DNA from: a bacterium
GTDB taxonomy: Bacteria > Bacillota_I > Bacilli_A > RF39 > UBA660
DNA length: 55,150 nucleotides
Assembly (NCBI GenBank): GCA_019421005.1
Contig: JAHZGA010000004.1
Location: 1-55,150, forward strand
Direction: 5' to 3'
The notes under the pieces were generated by a model. That model made no database searches and was not told the DNA's origin. It worked only from the letters and a program-made list of their open reading frames with translations. Position 1 is the first letter of the stretch; each line of letters opens with the position of its first letter. Shown piece after piece: positions 1 through 8,682 of this stretch. The position numbers were made by a program, and so were the translations under genes.

Positions 1-163
1 ATATTTTACAATGGTTATCACCAACAACCAAGAGATGATTTATTACCCAACAACCCAATACTGTCGTTGGTTGTTGTTCTGTTTCTAGGGTATAACTGTT
101 TTTAAAATATTTTTTTCCTTTACCAACAATAGCTTTAGTAACAATTTCTTTATAAAGTGCCAC
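1..163 (-). CDS. cotE: Outer spore coat morphogenetic protein CotE, N-terminal fragment
   Basis: Only the first 54 codons lie in the window; the rest runs off the left edge. The visible peptide begins (M)ALYKEIVTKAIVGKGKKY and continues with QQPTTVLGCWVINH, which I recognise as the start of CotE (Bacillus CotE has YREIITKAVVAKGRKF and PSSILGGWIINH at the same places). CotE sits on the surface of the forespore and organises assembly of the outer coat. The start is GTG at 163-161 with a strong AGGAGG at 170-175, six bases upstream. In Bacillus cotE lies just downstream of miaB and ricA; here a long arginine-catabolism block separates them. In Bacillus it is sigma-E controlled, and sigE is also in this window. 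Confidence 0.85.
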   Translation of the reverse strand, partial: MALYKEIVTKAIVGKGKKYFKNSYTLETEQQPTTVLGCWVINHLLVVGDNHCKI

Positions 164-200
164 TTTATCCCTCCTCATTTTAATTTATGCAACAAAATAC

Positions 201-236
201 AAAAGTTAACAAAAAAATAAACTTTTGTTAACTTTT
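201..236. terminator. Perfect AT-rich inverted repeat upstream of cotE
   Basis: A 14-bp perfect inverted repeat (AAAAGTTAACAAAA and its complement) with an 8-nt loop lies between cotE and the decayed gene upstream. It could stop transcription coming from the right, or be an operator for cotE. The stem is A/T-rich and there is no clean T-run beyond it, so the role is uncertain. Confidence 0.45.
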
Positions 237-289
237 TATTTATATTAAAATGAATTAAAGTTAAGTAAAGGAAGAAAATTGCTTTTATT

Positions 290-885
290 TTAAATTTCTC
301 CTAAAAATATTACTATTATAGATAATAAAATCATTGCTACAATTTCAAAAGGAATAAATTTTTTATATTTTTCATAACATGAAATTATATTTTTTCTACA
401 ATTTAAGTTATTAGAGTTTTTTCCAATTAATATTTCACTAGAATTAACATAACTATCTATATCATCTTTATAAATGCTCTTGTAATTAGTTGAATCATAA
501 CCTGCGTATTTCTTTTCAGGATTAATACTTTTATACCACTTATCAAGTATAGAAACACTAATGACGTTTCCTATTGCAAATGCTAAAATTACTGAAGCAA
601 TTGGAAAAACACCATATCCCATTGCATATATCTGTCTTATTGTTGGAACAAATAGTAATAATGTCAAGATTATTAATGATGGAATAAATCCTGTTGCTAA
701 ACTAACTACTGTATTCTTATCCTTTTAAACATCCAACCGGAACAACACATACCCCATCTTCTCTTTGATAAGCATATTTACTTGCTTCAATGTATAGCAT
801 TATCCCAATTAACTAAAACAGCTAAGCCAGTTAAAATAAATCGTACATATTCCCCACAATGATTAACTTCAAATTTTACAATATC
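290..885 (-). pseudogene. Decayed membrane-protein gene with at least two frameshifts
   Basis: One protein-like sequence can be followed through three reading frames. A piece with DIVKFEVNHCGEYVRFILTG starts at 885, passes into a second frame at the ATG at 800 (MLYIEASKYAYQREDGV), which ends at a TAA at 719-717, and resumes in a third frame that runs to 290. The last part has hydrophobic segments (GFIPSLIILTLLLFVP, then IASVILAFAIGNVI, and a C-terminal helix). The last open stretch has no ATG/GTG start of its own and no ribosome site, which fits decay rather than a real gene. I do not recognise the family. A sequencing error could explain one shift but hardly both. Confidence 0.6.
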
Positions 886-960
886 TCAAGTCTAGAAGCT
901 ATCGTCATTCATTGATTAACCTTGTCGTTGGACTAATTAATAACAAGCTAAAATTTAAAT

Positions 961-1020
961 TCGGTCATTTGTAGTTATTTTTTTCGGTTATTTGTAGCTT
1001 TTTCTTTCGGTTATTTGTAG
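961..1020. repeat. Three direct repeats, TCGGTYATTTGTAG, with exact 23-nt period
   Basis: Units lie at 961-974, 984-997 and 1007-1020; the last two are identical and the first differs by one base. The nine bases between units are T-rich and not conserved. Regularly spaced short repeats in a gene-poor, decayed stretch fit transposase-binding repeats at the end of a lost mobile element, or binding sites for another protein. Confidence 0.7.
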
Positions 1021-1102
1021 AATTATATTTAACCAGTTACCATCATTTCTTATATATTTTACTTATTTTTATTAAATTTATACTTTCATTTATAATTAAT
1101 TT

Positions 1103-1954
1103 TCAACACCTAATATTTATGCGCTGGTTTAGTTCTAATTCAAAAGTACCAACTCTATATGTTCTATTTGTAGCGGTAGATTTTTTTTGATAACCTTTAT
1201 CTGTTTTTACATATTCATAATTAGGAAAACTTTTCATCTGTTGATTACTAATAATTTGTTCAAATTCTTCATTAGAAATTACTCCTTGAAATGGTAAATA
1301 TCCAACTTTATCCTTATCAATATAAGGAACTGGAACACTATAATCTAGGAGTATATAATTATTTTTAGCTTTAACAATATTAAAACAGTGAGCATCTAAA
1401 TGATCATTATTATCAATACACCCCATACAATAAAAACTATCAAATCCATACAAAGATAACAAATTTTGAGCCATTGCTGAACGTTCTGTACACATAGCAA
1501 TATTCATTCCTTTTAAACTACCTATCTCATTATTTTCCAGTTTTTCAAAATACTCATCATCACTTGTCGAAGTTTGAAAAGCAATATCATTCAAAACTTG
1601 TTCTCTTCTATCTTCACCTGAATAATTTATTCCAAAATAACTATTTATAAACGTTTCAATAAATGAAACTAATTGTCCTTTTGTTTGAAGTTTATTTTCT
1701 CTAATTAATCTAGCAAAATCATAATAAAAATCAGTTGTTTTCATACTATAATCTCCCATAGAAAAACTTGCATATTTAATTCTTGTATCCAATGGTATAA
1801 AACCATTAAAAGTAGTTACTAGATCATTATAACCATTAACAAATCCTAAATATTCAGTCTTATTACTTTCATTATTCATCTTTGCTAAAGCGTTTGTAAC
1901 AACACTTTGTAATTCTTCATCACTACAATTAATTACTTGATTTAATAAATTCAT
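1103..1954 (-). CDS. Transglutaminase-like (papain-fold) protein
   Basis: A soluble protein of 283 residues without signal peptide. The pattern MCTERSAMAQNLL, then HLDAHCFNIV, then YILLDYS gives a Cys155-His189-Asp204 triad in the order and spacing of the transglutaminase-like superfamily; substrate unknown. I use the ATG at 1954 because AAGGATGATAGAA precedes it, the same ribosome-site style as nearby genes; an ATG nine bases earlier would lack a spaced site. It follows the C39-like gene by 17 nt, so the two are probably cotranscribed. Members of this superfamily can be proteases, amidases or cross-linking enzymes, so no reaction can be assigned. The region between it and cotE is decayed, so it ends the arginine block. 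Confidence 0.6.
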   Translation of the reverse strand: MNLLNQVINCSDEELQSVVTNALAKMNNESNKTEYLGFVNGYNDLVTTFNGFIPLDTRIKYASFSMGDYSMKTTDFYYDFARLIRENKLQTKGQLVSFIETFINSYFGINYSGEDRREQVLNDIAFQTSTSDDEYFEKLENNEIGSLKGMNIAMCTERSAMAQNLLSLYGFDSFYCMGCIDNNDHLDAHCFNIVKAKNNYILLDYSVPVPYIDKDKVGYLPFQGVISNEEFEQIISNQQMKSFPNYEYVKTDKGYQKKSTATNRTYRVGTFELELNQRINIRC

Positions 1955-1971
1955 TTCTATCATCCTTAAAT

Positions 1972-2556
1972 TTAAATATTTTTATTATTAACGGCAATAA
2001 ACCACTTACCTATACTAGTATCCATAAAAGTTTCTAATTCTTCTATTGTTTTATTTTGTTTTACTTTATATAGTGGATCACACACTTTAAAATTATCTTT
2101 TTCATAACCAGTAAGTAAAACAGCATGATAATTACCACTTATTTCTCCTGCCAATATAATTAAATTATCATCATCTAACTTTTGTTTTAATAAAGATATA
2201 TTTATATCAATTCCATTTATAACTTTCACGCCTCTTTTTTGACCTAAAGATAGATAATCTTGATATTCAACAATTGCTAAAGCAAAAACATTTTTATCAA
2301 TTACACCCCGTTTATCTTTAAACAAATCTTGATTTTCATGATATATAGTAACATTCAAACCATTTTTCGCCATAAAGAATGCTAAAGCAGAAAATGGTGT
2401 CCCATCCATATGTTTTGAATGAAATATTTTATATAATCTTCTTTCATCATACCAATTTGCCCTAAAAATAACTTTATAATATTCTAATACCATCATCATA
2501 CACGCAATAGAGCATGTATTACCTCTTTGCTTATATATTCTTACATTTTTATCCAT
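1972..2556 (-). CDS. C39-like cysteine peptidase domain protein
   Basis: A stand-alone 194-residue protein with the peptidase C39 pattern: Gln10, Cys15 in NTCSIACMMMVLEYY, and further on HAVLLTGY followed by VCDP, giving His144 and Asp160. Real C39 domains at the N-terminus of bacteriocin ABC exporters cut double-glycine leaders, but no membrane or ATPase part is present here and there is no signal peptide, so it would act in the cytosol. It lies just after the terminator of the arc operon and before a second papain-fold gene. Function unknown; it may process a peptide or be an inactive relative, although the triad is complete. Confidence 0.65.
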   Translation of the reverse strand: MDKNVRIYKQRGNTCSIACMMMVLEYYKVIFRANWYDERRLYKIFHSKHMDGTPFSALAFFMAKNGLNVTIYHENQDLFKDKRGVIDKNVFALAIVEYQDYLSLGQKRGVKVINGIDINISLLKQKLDDDNLIILAGEISGNYHAVLLTGYEKDNFKVCDPLYKVKQNKTIEELETFMDTSIGKWFIAVNNKNI

Positions 2557-2582
2557 TTAAAATTTTCCTAACATAATTTTAA

Positions 2583-2606
2583 TAAAAAACTTCCCCAAGG
2601 AAGTTC
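2583..2606 (-). terminator. Terminator of the arc operon
   Basis: AACTTCC-CCAA-GGAAGTT forms a 7-bp stem with a 4-nt loop directly after the antiporter stop codon, followed on the minus strand by TTTTTTA. Good intrinsic terminator. Confidence 0.85.
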
Positions 2607-2609
2607 TTA

Positions 2610-4049
2610 TTAAAGTAATGAAAATAATAGCAAGACTACTACATTTGCTAAAGCAATAGTTGCAACTACTTTAAGTGCCCATTTAAACCAAGTTGAATAA
2701 TCTACTTTTGCTAAAGCAAGTCCACCCATTATAGCTCCACAAGTTGGAGTAATTAAATTAACTAATCCATTTGCAGAAACTAAAGTCATAATAGTTACTT
2801 CTGTATTATAACCTAAATGTGCTGAAACAGGTGCAATAATAGGTGTTGATAAAGTTGCTAATCCAGATGATGATGGAACTAAAACAGAAAGTACAACATG
2901 AAGGAAATAATTAAGCGGTACAAAAGCATATTCTGGTAATTTTGATAATAATTCACTTGCGTTGTAAATAATATAATTATCTAAATAAGTTTGTCCCATT
3001 AATACGCTTGCTCCTCTAGCAACAGCAATAACTAAAATTACACCAATCATATCATCTGCACCATCAACAAATGTATCAACAAATGTTTTTTCATTGTAAC
3101 CATTAACAATTGTTATAACAATTGACATAATTAAGAACCAAAGTGCTGCTTCATAGAACCACCAATTTCCTAATGATGAACCAGTAAGCCAACCTGTAAA
3201 TCCATCAAAGAATGTTATATTAAATTCACCCCATGGAATAAATCCAATAATCATAATTAAGAATGTTAAACCAAATAACCACAAAGTAACTTTTTGTCTA
3301 CCACTTAAAGTTACTTTTTCTTTAGCGCTTTCAGCATATTTACCAAATCTTTTTTCAGCATTCTTTTGTTCTCTTAAAGATAAAATAGTTGAACCCTTAT
3401 CTTTTTTTACTTTTTTAGCATAAGCTAAAACAAATAAAGTTGAAATTGCATATGTTGTTAACCATAAAACAGTTGCTATTAAAATAACTAAACCATGATT
3501 AACATCTAAATTATCAGGTAAGCTACTTATTGCAACACCAGTTGCAAAAGGGTTAATAGTTGAACCTAAAACACCAGATCCAGCTCCTAATAAAATCACT
3601 GCTGACCCTACTAAAGGATCCATACCAGCTGCAAACATAGTTGCTGCTAAAAGAACATAAAAACCAACTGTTTCTTCTAACATTCCATAAGTTGTACCAC
3701 AAATTGAGAAAATAAACATCAAAATAGGAATTAACCATAATTCTTTACCCTTTAATTTTTGAACTAATACCTTAATTCCGGTTTCAAGTGCTTTTGTTTT
3801 ATCAACAACCTTTAAAAATCCACCAAGTATCATTATGAATATTGCAACATCAATTGCATTTTCAAACCCTAAAATTGGGGACATTAACACTTGTGATAAA
3901 CTCGCACCTACTGTACCACTACCATTAACAATATTTTCTCCAACAAAGGTTGCTTCAGGTAATATATGCGATAATATTGCTAAAATAACAATTAAAATCA
4001 TTATTATCGAATATGCTGATAGCATCACTCTGTTTTTTTTCTTAGCCAT
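2610..4049 (-). CDS. arcD: YfcC-family transporter, probable arginine/ornithine antiporter
   Basis: A 479-residue integral membrane protein with about a dozen hydrophobic segments, of the YfcC/DcuC-like anaerobic carrier superfamily. Recognisable stretches are the first helix after MAKKKNRVML, the GTTYGMLEETVGFY segment and the NPFATGVA segment. It is the last gene of arcA-arcB-arcC, three bases after arcC, which makes exchange of external arginine for internal ornithine the natural role; YfcC-type ArcD proteins take this place in streptococci and others. Sequence alone does not prove the substrate. A long charged loop (about residues 210-250) splits the protein into two halves. The strong terminator directly after it closes the operon. 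Confidence 0.8.
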   Translation of the reverse strand: MAKKKNRVMLSAYSIIMILIVILAILSHILPEATFVGENIVNGSGTVGASLSQVLMSPILGFENAIDVAIFIMILGGFLKVVDKTKALETGIKVLVQKLKGKELWLIPILMFIFSICGTTYGMLEETVGFYVLLAATMFAAGMDPLVGSAVILLGAGSGVLGSTINPFATGVAISSLPDNLDVNHGLVILIATVLWLTTYAISTLFVLAYAKKVKKDKGSTILSLREQKNAEKRFGKYAESAKEKVTLSGRQKVTLWLFGLTFLIMIIGFIPWGEFNITFFDGFTGWLTGSSLGNWWFYEAALWFLIMSIVITIVNGYNEKTFVDTFVDGADDMIGVILVIAVARGASVLMGQTYLDNYIIYNASELLSKLPEYAFVPLNYFLHVVLSVLVPSSSGLATLSTPIIAPVSAHLGYNTEVTIMTLVSANGLVNLITPTCGAIMGGLALAKVDYSTWFKWALKVVATIALANVVVLLLFSLL

Positions 4050-4052
4050 AAT

Positions 4053-4985
4053 TTACCTCCTCTTTATAACTGTACCAGTTTTACCATTAATAGCATCATT
4101 GGCCTTATTTAAAGATGCTATAATAGCTCTTTTATCATCAGATTCATTAATAAAATCTAAACAAGCTTCAATTTTAGGAAGCATACTTCCTTTTGAAAAT
4201 TGTCCTTCTTCAATATATTTTAAAGCTTCTTTTTTAGTTAAAATATTAATTTCTTCTTGATTTTCCTTATTATAATTTAAACAAACATGATCAACAGTTG
4301 TTAAAATCAATAATATATCAGCATCAAGTTCTTTAGCTATTAAAGCAGCTACTCTATCTTTATCAATAACTGCATCAACACCGTGATAAAATCCCTCTTT
4401 TTTAATAACTGGAATTCCACCACCACCAGCAGCTATAATAATATTATCATATTGAATTAACTCTTTTATTAAATCTTCTTCAACAATTTTTTTCGGTTTA
4501 GGAGATGGCACAACTCGCCTATAACCACGTCCTGAATCTTCAGAAAATTGATAATGCTTTTCTTTTTTAATTTTATTAGCTTCTTCCAAACTATAAAACA
4601 TTCCAATTGGCTTCGTTGGATTTATAAAAGCCTCATCATTTTCATCGACCAAAACTTGTGTTATCAAGGATACACAATTCTTAACAATTCTTCTTCTTTT
4701 TAATTCATTTTGAATAGATTGTTGTAATTGGTATCCAATATAACCTTGACTCATACTTCCACATTCAGCAAAAGGCATATTAGGCGTTGAAATATTATTA
4801 GATGCATATTCCATTGCCAAAGCTATTTGACCTACTTGTGGCCCATTTCCATGGGTAAGAATAACCTTATTATCATTCCCTACTAATTTTACAATAATCT
4901 TAGAAACTTCTTTTAATAGTTCCAATTGATTTTTAGGATCACTACCTAAAGCATTTCCACCTAATGCTATAACGATTTTTTTCAT
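4053..4985 (-). CDS. arcC: Carbamate kinase
   Basis: This enzyme makes ATP from carbamoyl phosphate and ADP, releasing ammonia and CO2: the energy-yielding last step of the arginine deiminase pathway. The 310-residue protein is full length. It opens with MKKIVIALGGNALGSDP and has THGNGPQVGQIA, both typical of the amino-acid-kinase fold of carbamate kinases, and GGGGIPVI further on. The ATG overlaps the arcB stop codon (ATGA), so translation is coupled. A GGTGATTC ribosome site lies inside the arcB end. Confidence 0.93.
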   Translation of the reverse strand: MKKIVIALGGNALGSDPKNQLELLKEVSKIIVKLVGNDNKVILTHGNGPQVGQIALAMEYASNNISTPNMPFAECGSMSQGYIGYQLQQSIQNELKRRRIVKNCVSLITQVLVDENDEAFINPTKPIGMFYSLEEANKIKKEKHYQFSEDSGRGYRRVVPSPKPKKIVEEDLIKELIQYDNIIIAAGGGGIPVIKKEGFYHGVDAVIDKDRVAALIAKELDADILLILTTVDHVCLNYNKENQEEINILTKKEALKYIEEGQFSKGSMLPKIEACLDFINESDDKRAIIASLNKANDAINGKTGTVIKRR

Positions 4986-5971
4986 GAATCACCAAGAGTA
5001 GCATAGATAACTGCTTTAATAGTGTGTAATCTATTTTCAGCTTGATCAAATACTTTAGAATTATCTGAATTAAACACTTCATCAGTTACTTCCATTTCTT
5101 TTAAACCATAACTATCATATATTTGTTTTCCAATAGTTGTATTTAAATCATGAAATGAAGGCAAACAATGTAAGAAAGTAGCATTATTAGTATTATCCAT
5201 AACTTCTTTTGTTACTTGATAAGGTTTAAGTAATTTAATTCTACTTTCCCAAACACTTTCTTCTTCACCCATTGAAACCCATACATCAGTATAAATAACA
5301 TCAGCATTTTTAGTAGCTTCTAATACATTATCACTAAATTCAAGTTTAGCACCGCTTTCTTCAGCTACCTTTTTACATCTAGCAATTAAATTTTCATCAG
5401 GCCATAATTCTTTAGGCGCGCATGCTACAAAATGCATCCCCATTTTAGCGCTTAATACCATTAAAGAATTAGCAACATTGTTTCTAGCATCTCCCATGAA
5501 AACTAATTTTATACCTCTTAATTTATCATGATTTTCTAAAATTGTTAAAGCATCTGCTAACATTTGAGTTGGATGAAATTGAGTAGTTAATCCATTCCAA
5601 ACTGGAACACCAGCATTATTAGCTAATTCCTCAACAATTGATTGATCATAACCACGATATTCAATTCCATCATACATTCTTCCTAATACTTTAGCAGTAT
5701 CTTTAATACTTTCTTTTTTTCCCATTTGAGAACTACCTGGATCTAAATAAGTAACACCCATTCCTAAATCAAGTCCAGCTACTTCAAAAGCACATCTTGT
5801 CCTAGTTGAAGTTTTTTCAAACAATAAGACAACATTTTTATTAGATAAATATTTATGTTCAATATTATTGTGTTTTTTATTTTTAAAATCTCTAGCTAAA
5901 TCAAGTAAATAATTTATTTCTTCTTCACTATAATCTAACAATGTTAAAAAATTTCTATTAGTTAATTTCAA
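4982..5971 (-). CDS. arcB: Ornithine carbamoyltransferase, catabolic
   Basis: Second step of the pathway: citrulline plus phosphate gives ornithine and carbamoyl phosphate. The 329-residue protein carries the carbamoyl-phosphate site STRTR at 55-59, the ornithine SMG loop in DVWVSMGEE, and HCLP at 268-271. I place the start at TTG 5971-5969, whose last bases overlap the TGA of arcA, because AGAGAGG lies eight bases upstream and the protein then begins MKLTNRNFL as the family does. A longer in-frame ATG exists at 6007 inside arcA but would add residues foreign to the family. Its place between arcA and arcC argues for the catabolic direction. Confidence 0.93.
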   Translation of the reverse strand: MKLTNRNFLTLLDYSEEEINYLLDLARDFKNKKHNNIEHKYLSNKNVVLLFEKTSTRTRCAFEVAGLDLGMGVTYLDPGSSQMGKKESIKDTAKVLGRMYDGIEYRGYDQSIVEELANNAGVPVWNGLTTQFHPTQMLADALTILENHDKLRGIKLVFMGDARNNVANSLMVLSAKMGMHFVACAPKELWPDENLIARCKKVAEESGAKLEFSDNVLEATKNADVIYTDVWVSMGEEESVWESRIKLLKPYQVTKEVMDNTNNATFLHCLPSFHDLNTTIGKQIYDSYGLKEMEVTDEVFNSDNSKVFDQAENRLHTIKAVIYATLGDS

Positions 5972-7215
5972 AATAAATCCTCTCTTTCTAGTGGCATACT
6001 CATACATCTTGGTCCACCACGTCCACGAGATAATTCCGCACTGTTCATTTCAATTACTTTTATTCCATGTTCTCTTAAAATATTGTTAGTTATATTATTT
6101 CTATTATAAACAACAACAACACCAGGAGCAATACAAAGAGTATTAGTTCCATCATTCCATTGTTCTCTTTCAGCAGAAATTTTTTCTCCACCAGCACATG
6201 GGATTAATTCTATTTTACGGTCTAAATAATGTTCTAGTATTTCTTCTAAACTTCCTTTTACCTTTATAACATTTAAATCTTCATCACTATCTTCAATATC
6301 GCCTTCAGTTATTTCAAAAACTTCTAATGTATCTAAAATACCAGGATGATAAGTAAATTTATCATAATCAATTTGAGTAAATACGGTATCCAAATGCATA
6401 AATGCTCTTGAAACAGGAATATTAAACGCTAAAACAGTATCTATTTGACAATCAGGATCTTTAAATAAATTTTTAGCTAGTTCATCAATTGCATCTGCTT
6501 CTGTTCTTTGAGAAATACCAACAGCAATTACGTGTTCATTTAAATTTAAAACATCTCCACCTTCAATATGATATGATTGATATCTATCATAATACTTATT
6601 TACCTTATTAGCAAAATCAGGATGATAATTAAATATATATTCAGCATAAATTGTTTCTCTATTTCTAGTAACAGAATACATTTTATTTAAAATAATACCA
6701 TTCCCACAACTTGCAAATGGATCTCTTGTAAAATATAAGTTAGGAATTGGATCAGCTAAAAATTTAGATTCTTCACTAACAAAGTCAACTAATGATTTTT
6801 CAATTTCTCTTTTAGCACGACTTATTTCACCAATTTTAATCCCAGACATAGTTTTTAATACTAGTTCTTTTTTATCAATATAACTTTTTAAATATTCAAA
6901 AACTAAATTCTTATATTTTGGTGTTCTAATACCAGCTTCATAAATGAATTGTCTAATGAATTTATTTTCAATTTCATCACTCATTTCTAGTACTTCAGCC
7001 ATTAAATCTTCTAAATATAAAACCTCAATACCATTTTCTTTTAAAATATGTGCAAATTCATCATGTTCTTTTTGAGCTTCTGGTAAAAAAGGAATATCAT
7101 CAAATAGTAATCTTCCTAATGAATCCGGAGTTAAATTCAAAAGTTCATTACCAGGGCGATGAAGTAAAACCCTTTTTAAAGGAGCAATTTCACTTTTTAC
7201 ATTAATTACACTCAT
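5968..7215 (-). CDS. arcA: Arginine deiminase
   Basis: Hydrolyses arginine to citrulline and ammonia in the cytosol, the first step of the arginine deiminase pathway. The 415-residue chain has the guanidino-modifying enzyme signatures FTRDPF, EGGD, HLDTVF and, close to the end, GRGGPRCMSMP, whose Cys404 is the nucleophile. The ATG at 7215 is chosen because AAAAGAGG lies six bases before it and a promoter with an expected start site near 7236 would leave almost no leader for the ATG at 7233. The gene begins its own transcription unit downstream of the ABC importer, and its stop overlaps the arcB start. No ArgR-type box was recognised in the short upstream region. Confidence 0.94.
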   Translation of the reverse strand: MSVINVKSEIAPLKRVLLHRPGNELLNLTPDSLGRLLFDDIPFLPEAQKEHDEFAHILKENGIEVLYLEDLMAEVLEMSDEIENKFIRQFIYEAGIRTPKYKNLVFEYLKSYIDKKELVLKTMSGIKIGEISRAKREIEKSLVDFVSEESKFLADPIPNLYFTRDPFASCGNGIILNKMYSVTRNRETIYAEYIFNYHPDFANKVNKYYDRYQSYHIEGGDVLNLNEHVIAVGISQRTEADAIDELAKNLFKDPDCQIDTVLAFNIPVSRAFMHLDTVFTQIDYDKFTYHPGILDTLEVFEITEGDIEDSDEDLNVIKVKGSLEEILEHYLDRKIELIPCAGGEKISAEREQWNDGTNTLCIAPGVVVVYNRNNITNNILREHGIKVIEMNSAELSRGRGGPRCMSMPLEREDLF

Positions 7216-7242
7216 TCTTAACCTCTTTTCCATTATATAATA

Positions 7243-7271
7243 AGTATACCAATAAATAAGTTTTTTAGCAA
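7243..7271 (-). promoter_or_regulatory. Sigma-A promoter of arcA
   Basis: TTGCTA (7266-7271), a 17-nt spacer and TATACT (7243-7248) on the minus strand. It overlaps the end of the importer ATPase gene, so arc expression can differ from importer expression. Confidence 0.65.
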
Positions 7272-7997
7272 CTATTTTAAATTAGCTTTATCTAAAAATT
7301 CTATTAATCTTTTATTTTTACTTTGAGTCATTTCTAATGGTGTTCCACTAAATTCTACTTTGCCATTTTCTAAAAATAATATTTTAGAAGCACAATTTTT
7401 AATAAAATTCATTTCATGAGAAACAATTATCATTGTAATCTTTTTATCAACTAAAGCTTTAATTAAATCAATTACTTCTTTAACCATTTCAGGATCTAAA
7501 GCTGAAGTTGGTTCATCAAACAAAATTATTTTAGGATTCATTATTAAAGTTCTTATAATTGCCACTCTTTGTTTTTCTCCCCCTGATAAACTACTAGGAT
7601 AACAATCTCTTTTATCATATAAATTTATGCTTTTTAAAAGTCTTATAGCTTCTTTTTTAGCTTTATCTTTACTCATTAATCCTAAATTTATAGGAGCAAG
7701 AGTAATATTTTCTAATACTGTTAAATGAGAAAATAAATTAAATTGTTGAAAAACCATTCCCATTTTTTGTCTTACTTTTGATAAATTAACATCACTTTTT
7801 GTAATATCCTCATTTTCAAAAATAATTTTTCCACTTGTTGGTGGTTCTAACATATTTATGCATCTTAAAAATGTACTTTTACCACATCCACTTGGACCAA
7901 TGATAGAAACAACTTCTCCTTCATTAACAGTTAGATCAATTCCATTTAAAACTGTTAATTTACCAAATTTCTTTTTTAATGATTTAATTTCTAGCAT
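7272..7997 (-). CDS. Polar amino-acid ABC importer, ATPase subunit
   Basis: The 241-residue ATPase of an ArtP/GlnQ-type importer. Walker A GPSGCGKST is at about 34-42, the signature is LSGGEKQR and Walker B is ILFDEPTSALD followed by the switch histidine in IIVSHEM. It energises uptake through the permease whose gene overlaps its start by 14 nt; an AAGGAG site lies inside that gene. Position directly before arcA suggests arginine (or a related amino acid) as substrate, but the sequence does not show specificity. It lacks any fused domain. Confidence 0.9.
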   Translation of the reverse strand: MLEIKSLKKKFGKLTVLNGIDLTVNEGEVVSIIGPSGCGKSTFLRCINMLEPPTSGKIIFENEDITKSDVNLSKVRQKMGMVFQQFNLFSHLTVLENITLAPINLGLMSKDKAKKEAIRLLKSINLYDKRDCYPSSLSGGEKQRVAIIRTLIMNPKIILFDEPTSALDPEMVKEVIDLIKALVDKKITMIIVSHEMNFIKNCASKILFLENGKVEFSGTPLEMTQSKNKRLIEFLDKANLK

Positions 7998-8673
7998 TAT
8001 TTAAACTCCTTTCCATTTTATTTACTAGTTTGGAAAGTCCCATAGTCATTAATAAATATATAATTGCAATTATAATTAATGGAAAAAAATAATCATATGT
8101 TCTTGATGCTATTATATCAGAAGCTTTAGTTAATTCCATAATTCCAATATAAGCTCCTACTGAAGTTTCTTTTAATAAAGTTATAAATTCATTTCCTAAA
8201 GCTGGTAAAATATTTCTAATAGCTTGTGGTAAAATGATAAGTTTCATGGTTTGATTATATTTTAGCCCTAAAGAAAGGCCAGCTTCCATTTGACCTTTAT
8301 CTATTGAATTGATACCTGCTCTTATTATTTCTGATACATAAGCTCCAGAATTTATTCCGAATGCTAGAATACCTACAAAAATTATATTAATATCAGTTGA
8401 TTTAAAAATAACATAATAAATTATCATTAACTGTAATATAACTGGTGTACCCCTTATAATATTAACATATATTTTAGAAATATCATTTAAAATTTTTAAT
8501 TTGTGATTTACTTCATAATTATTTCTAATAATTGAAATGATTGTTCCAATTAAAACACCTATTAAAACAGCAAAAAAAGCAATTATAATTGTATTTAAAA
8601 GTCCTTTTAATATATATAGATATCTATCATCATAAATTATTGTTCTATAAAACACTTCAACAATATTTTGCAT
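7984..8673 (-). CDS. Polar amino-acid ABC importer, permease subunit
   Basis: A 229-residue HisM/GlnP-family membrane protein with about five helices and the cytoplasmic coupling motif seen as EAGLSLGLKYNQTMKLIILPQA, here split in the middle of the family's EAA loop, which docks on the ATPase. RGTPVILQLMIIYY is also typical. A single permease gene is present, so it should act as a homodimer. The AGGAGG ribosome site overlaps the stop of the binding-protein gene, and the far end overlaps the ATPase gene, so the three form one operon. Confidence 0.9.
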   Translation of the reverse strand: MQNIVEVFYRTIIYDDRYLYILKGLLNTIIIAFFAVLIGVLIGTIISIIRNNYEVNHKLKILNDISKIYVNIIRGTPVILQLMIIYYVIFKSTDINIIFVGILAFGINSGAYVSEIIRAGINSIDKGQMEAGLSLGLKYNQTMKLIILPQAIRNILPALGNEFITLLKETSVGAYIGIMELTKASDIIASRTYDYFFPLIIIAIIYLLMTMGLSKLVNKMERSLNNARN

Positions 8674-8682
8674 AAATTCCTC

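Noticed and set aside
164..200. Sigma-E promoter of cotE
   Set aside because: A CATAAATT-like -10 exists but would start transcription inside the ribosome site, and no matching -35 was found.
961..1020. CRISPR array
   Set aside because: Cores of 14 bases with 9-base gaps are far too short and no cas gene is in the window.
7216..7300. ArgR box or T-box before arcA
   Set aside because: No matching palindrome and no room for a T-box leader between promoter and start.
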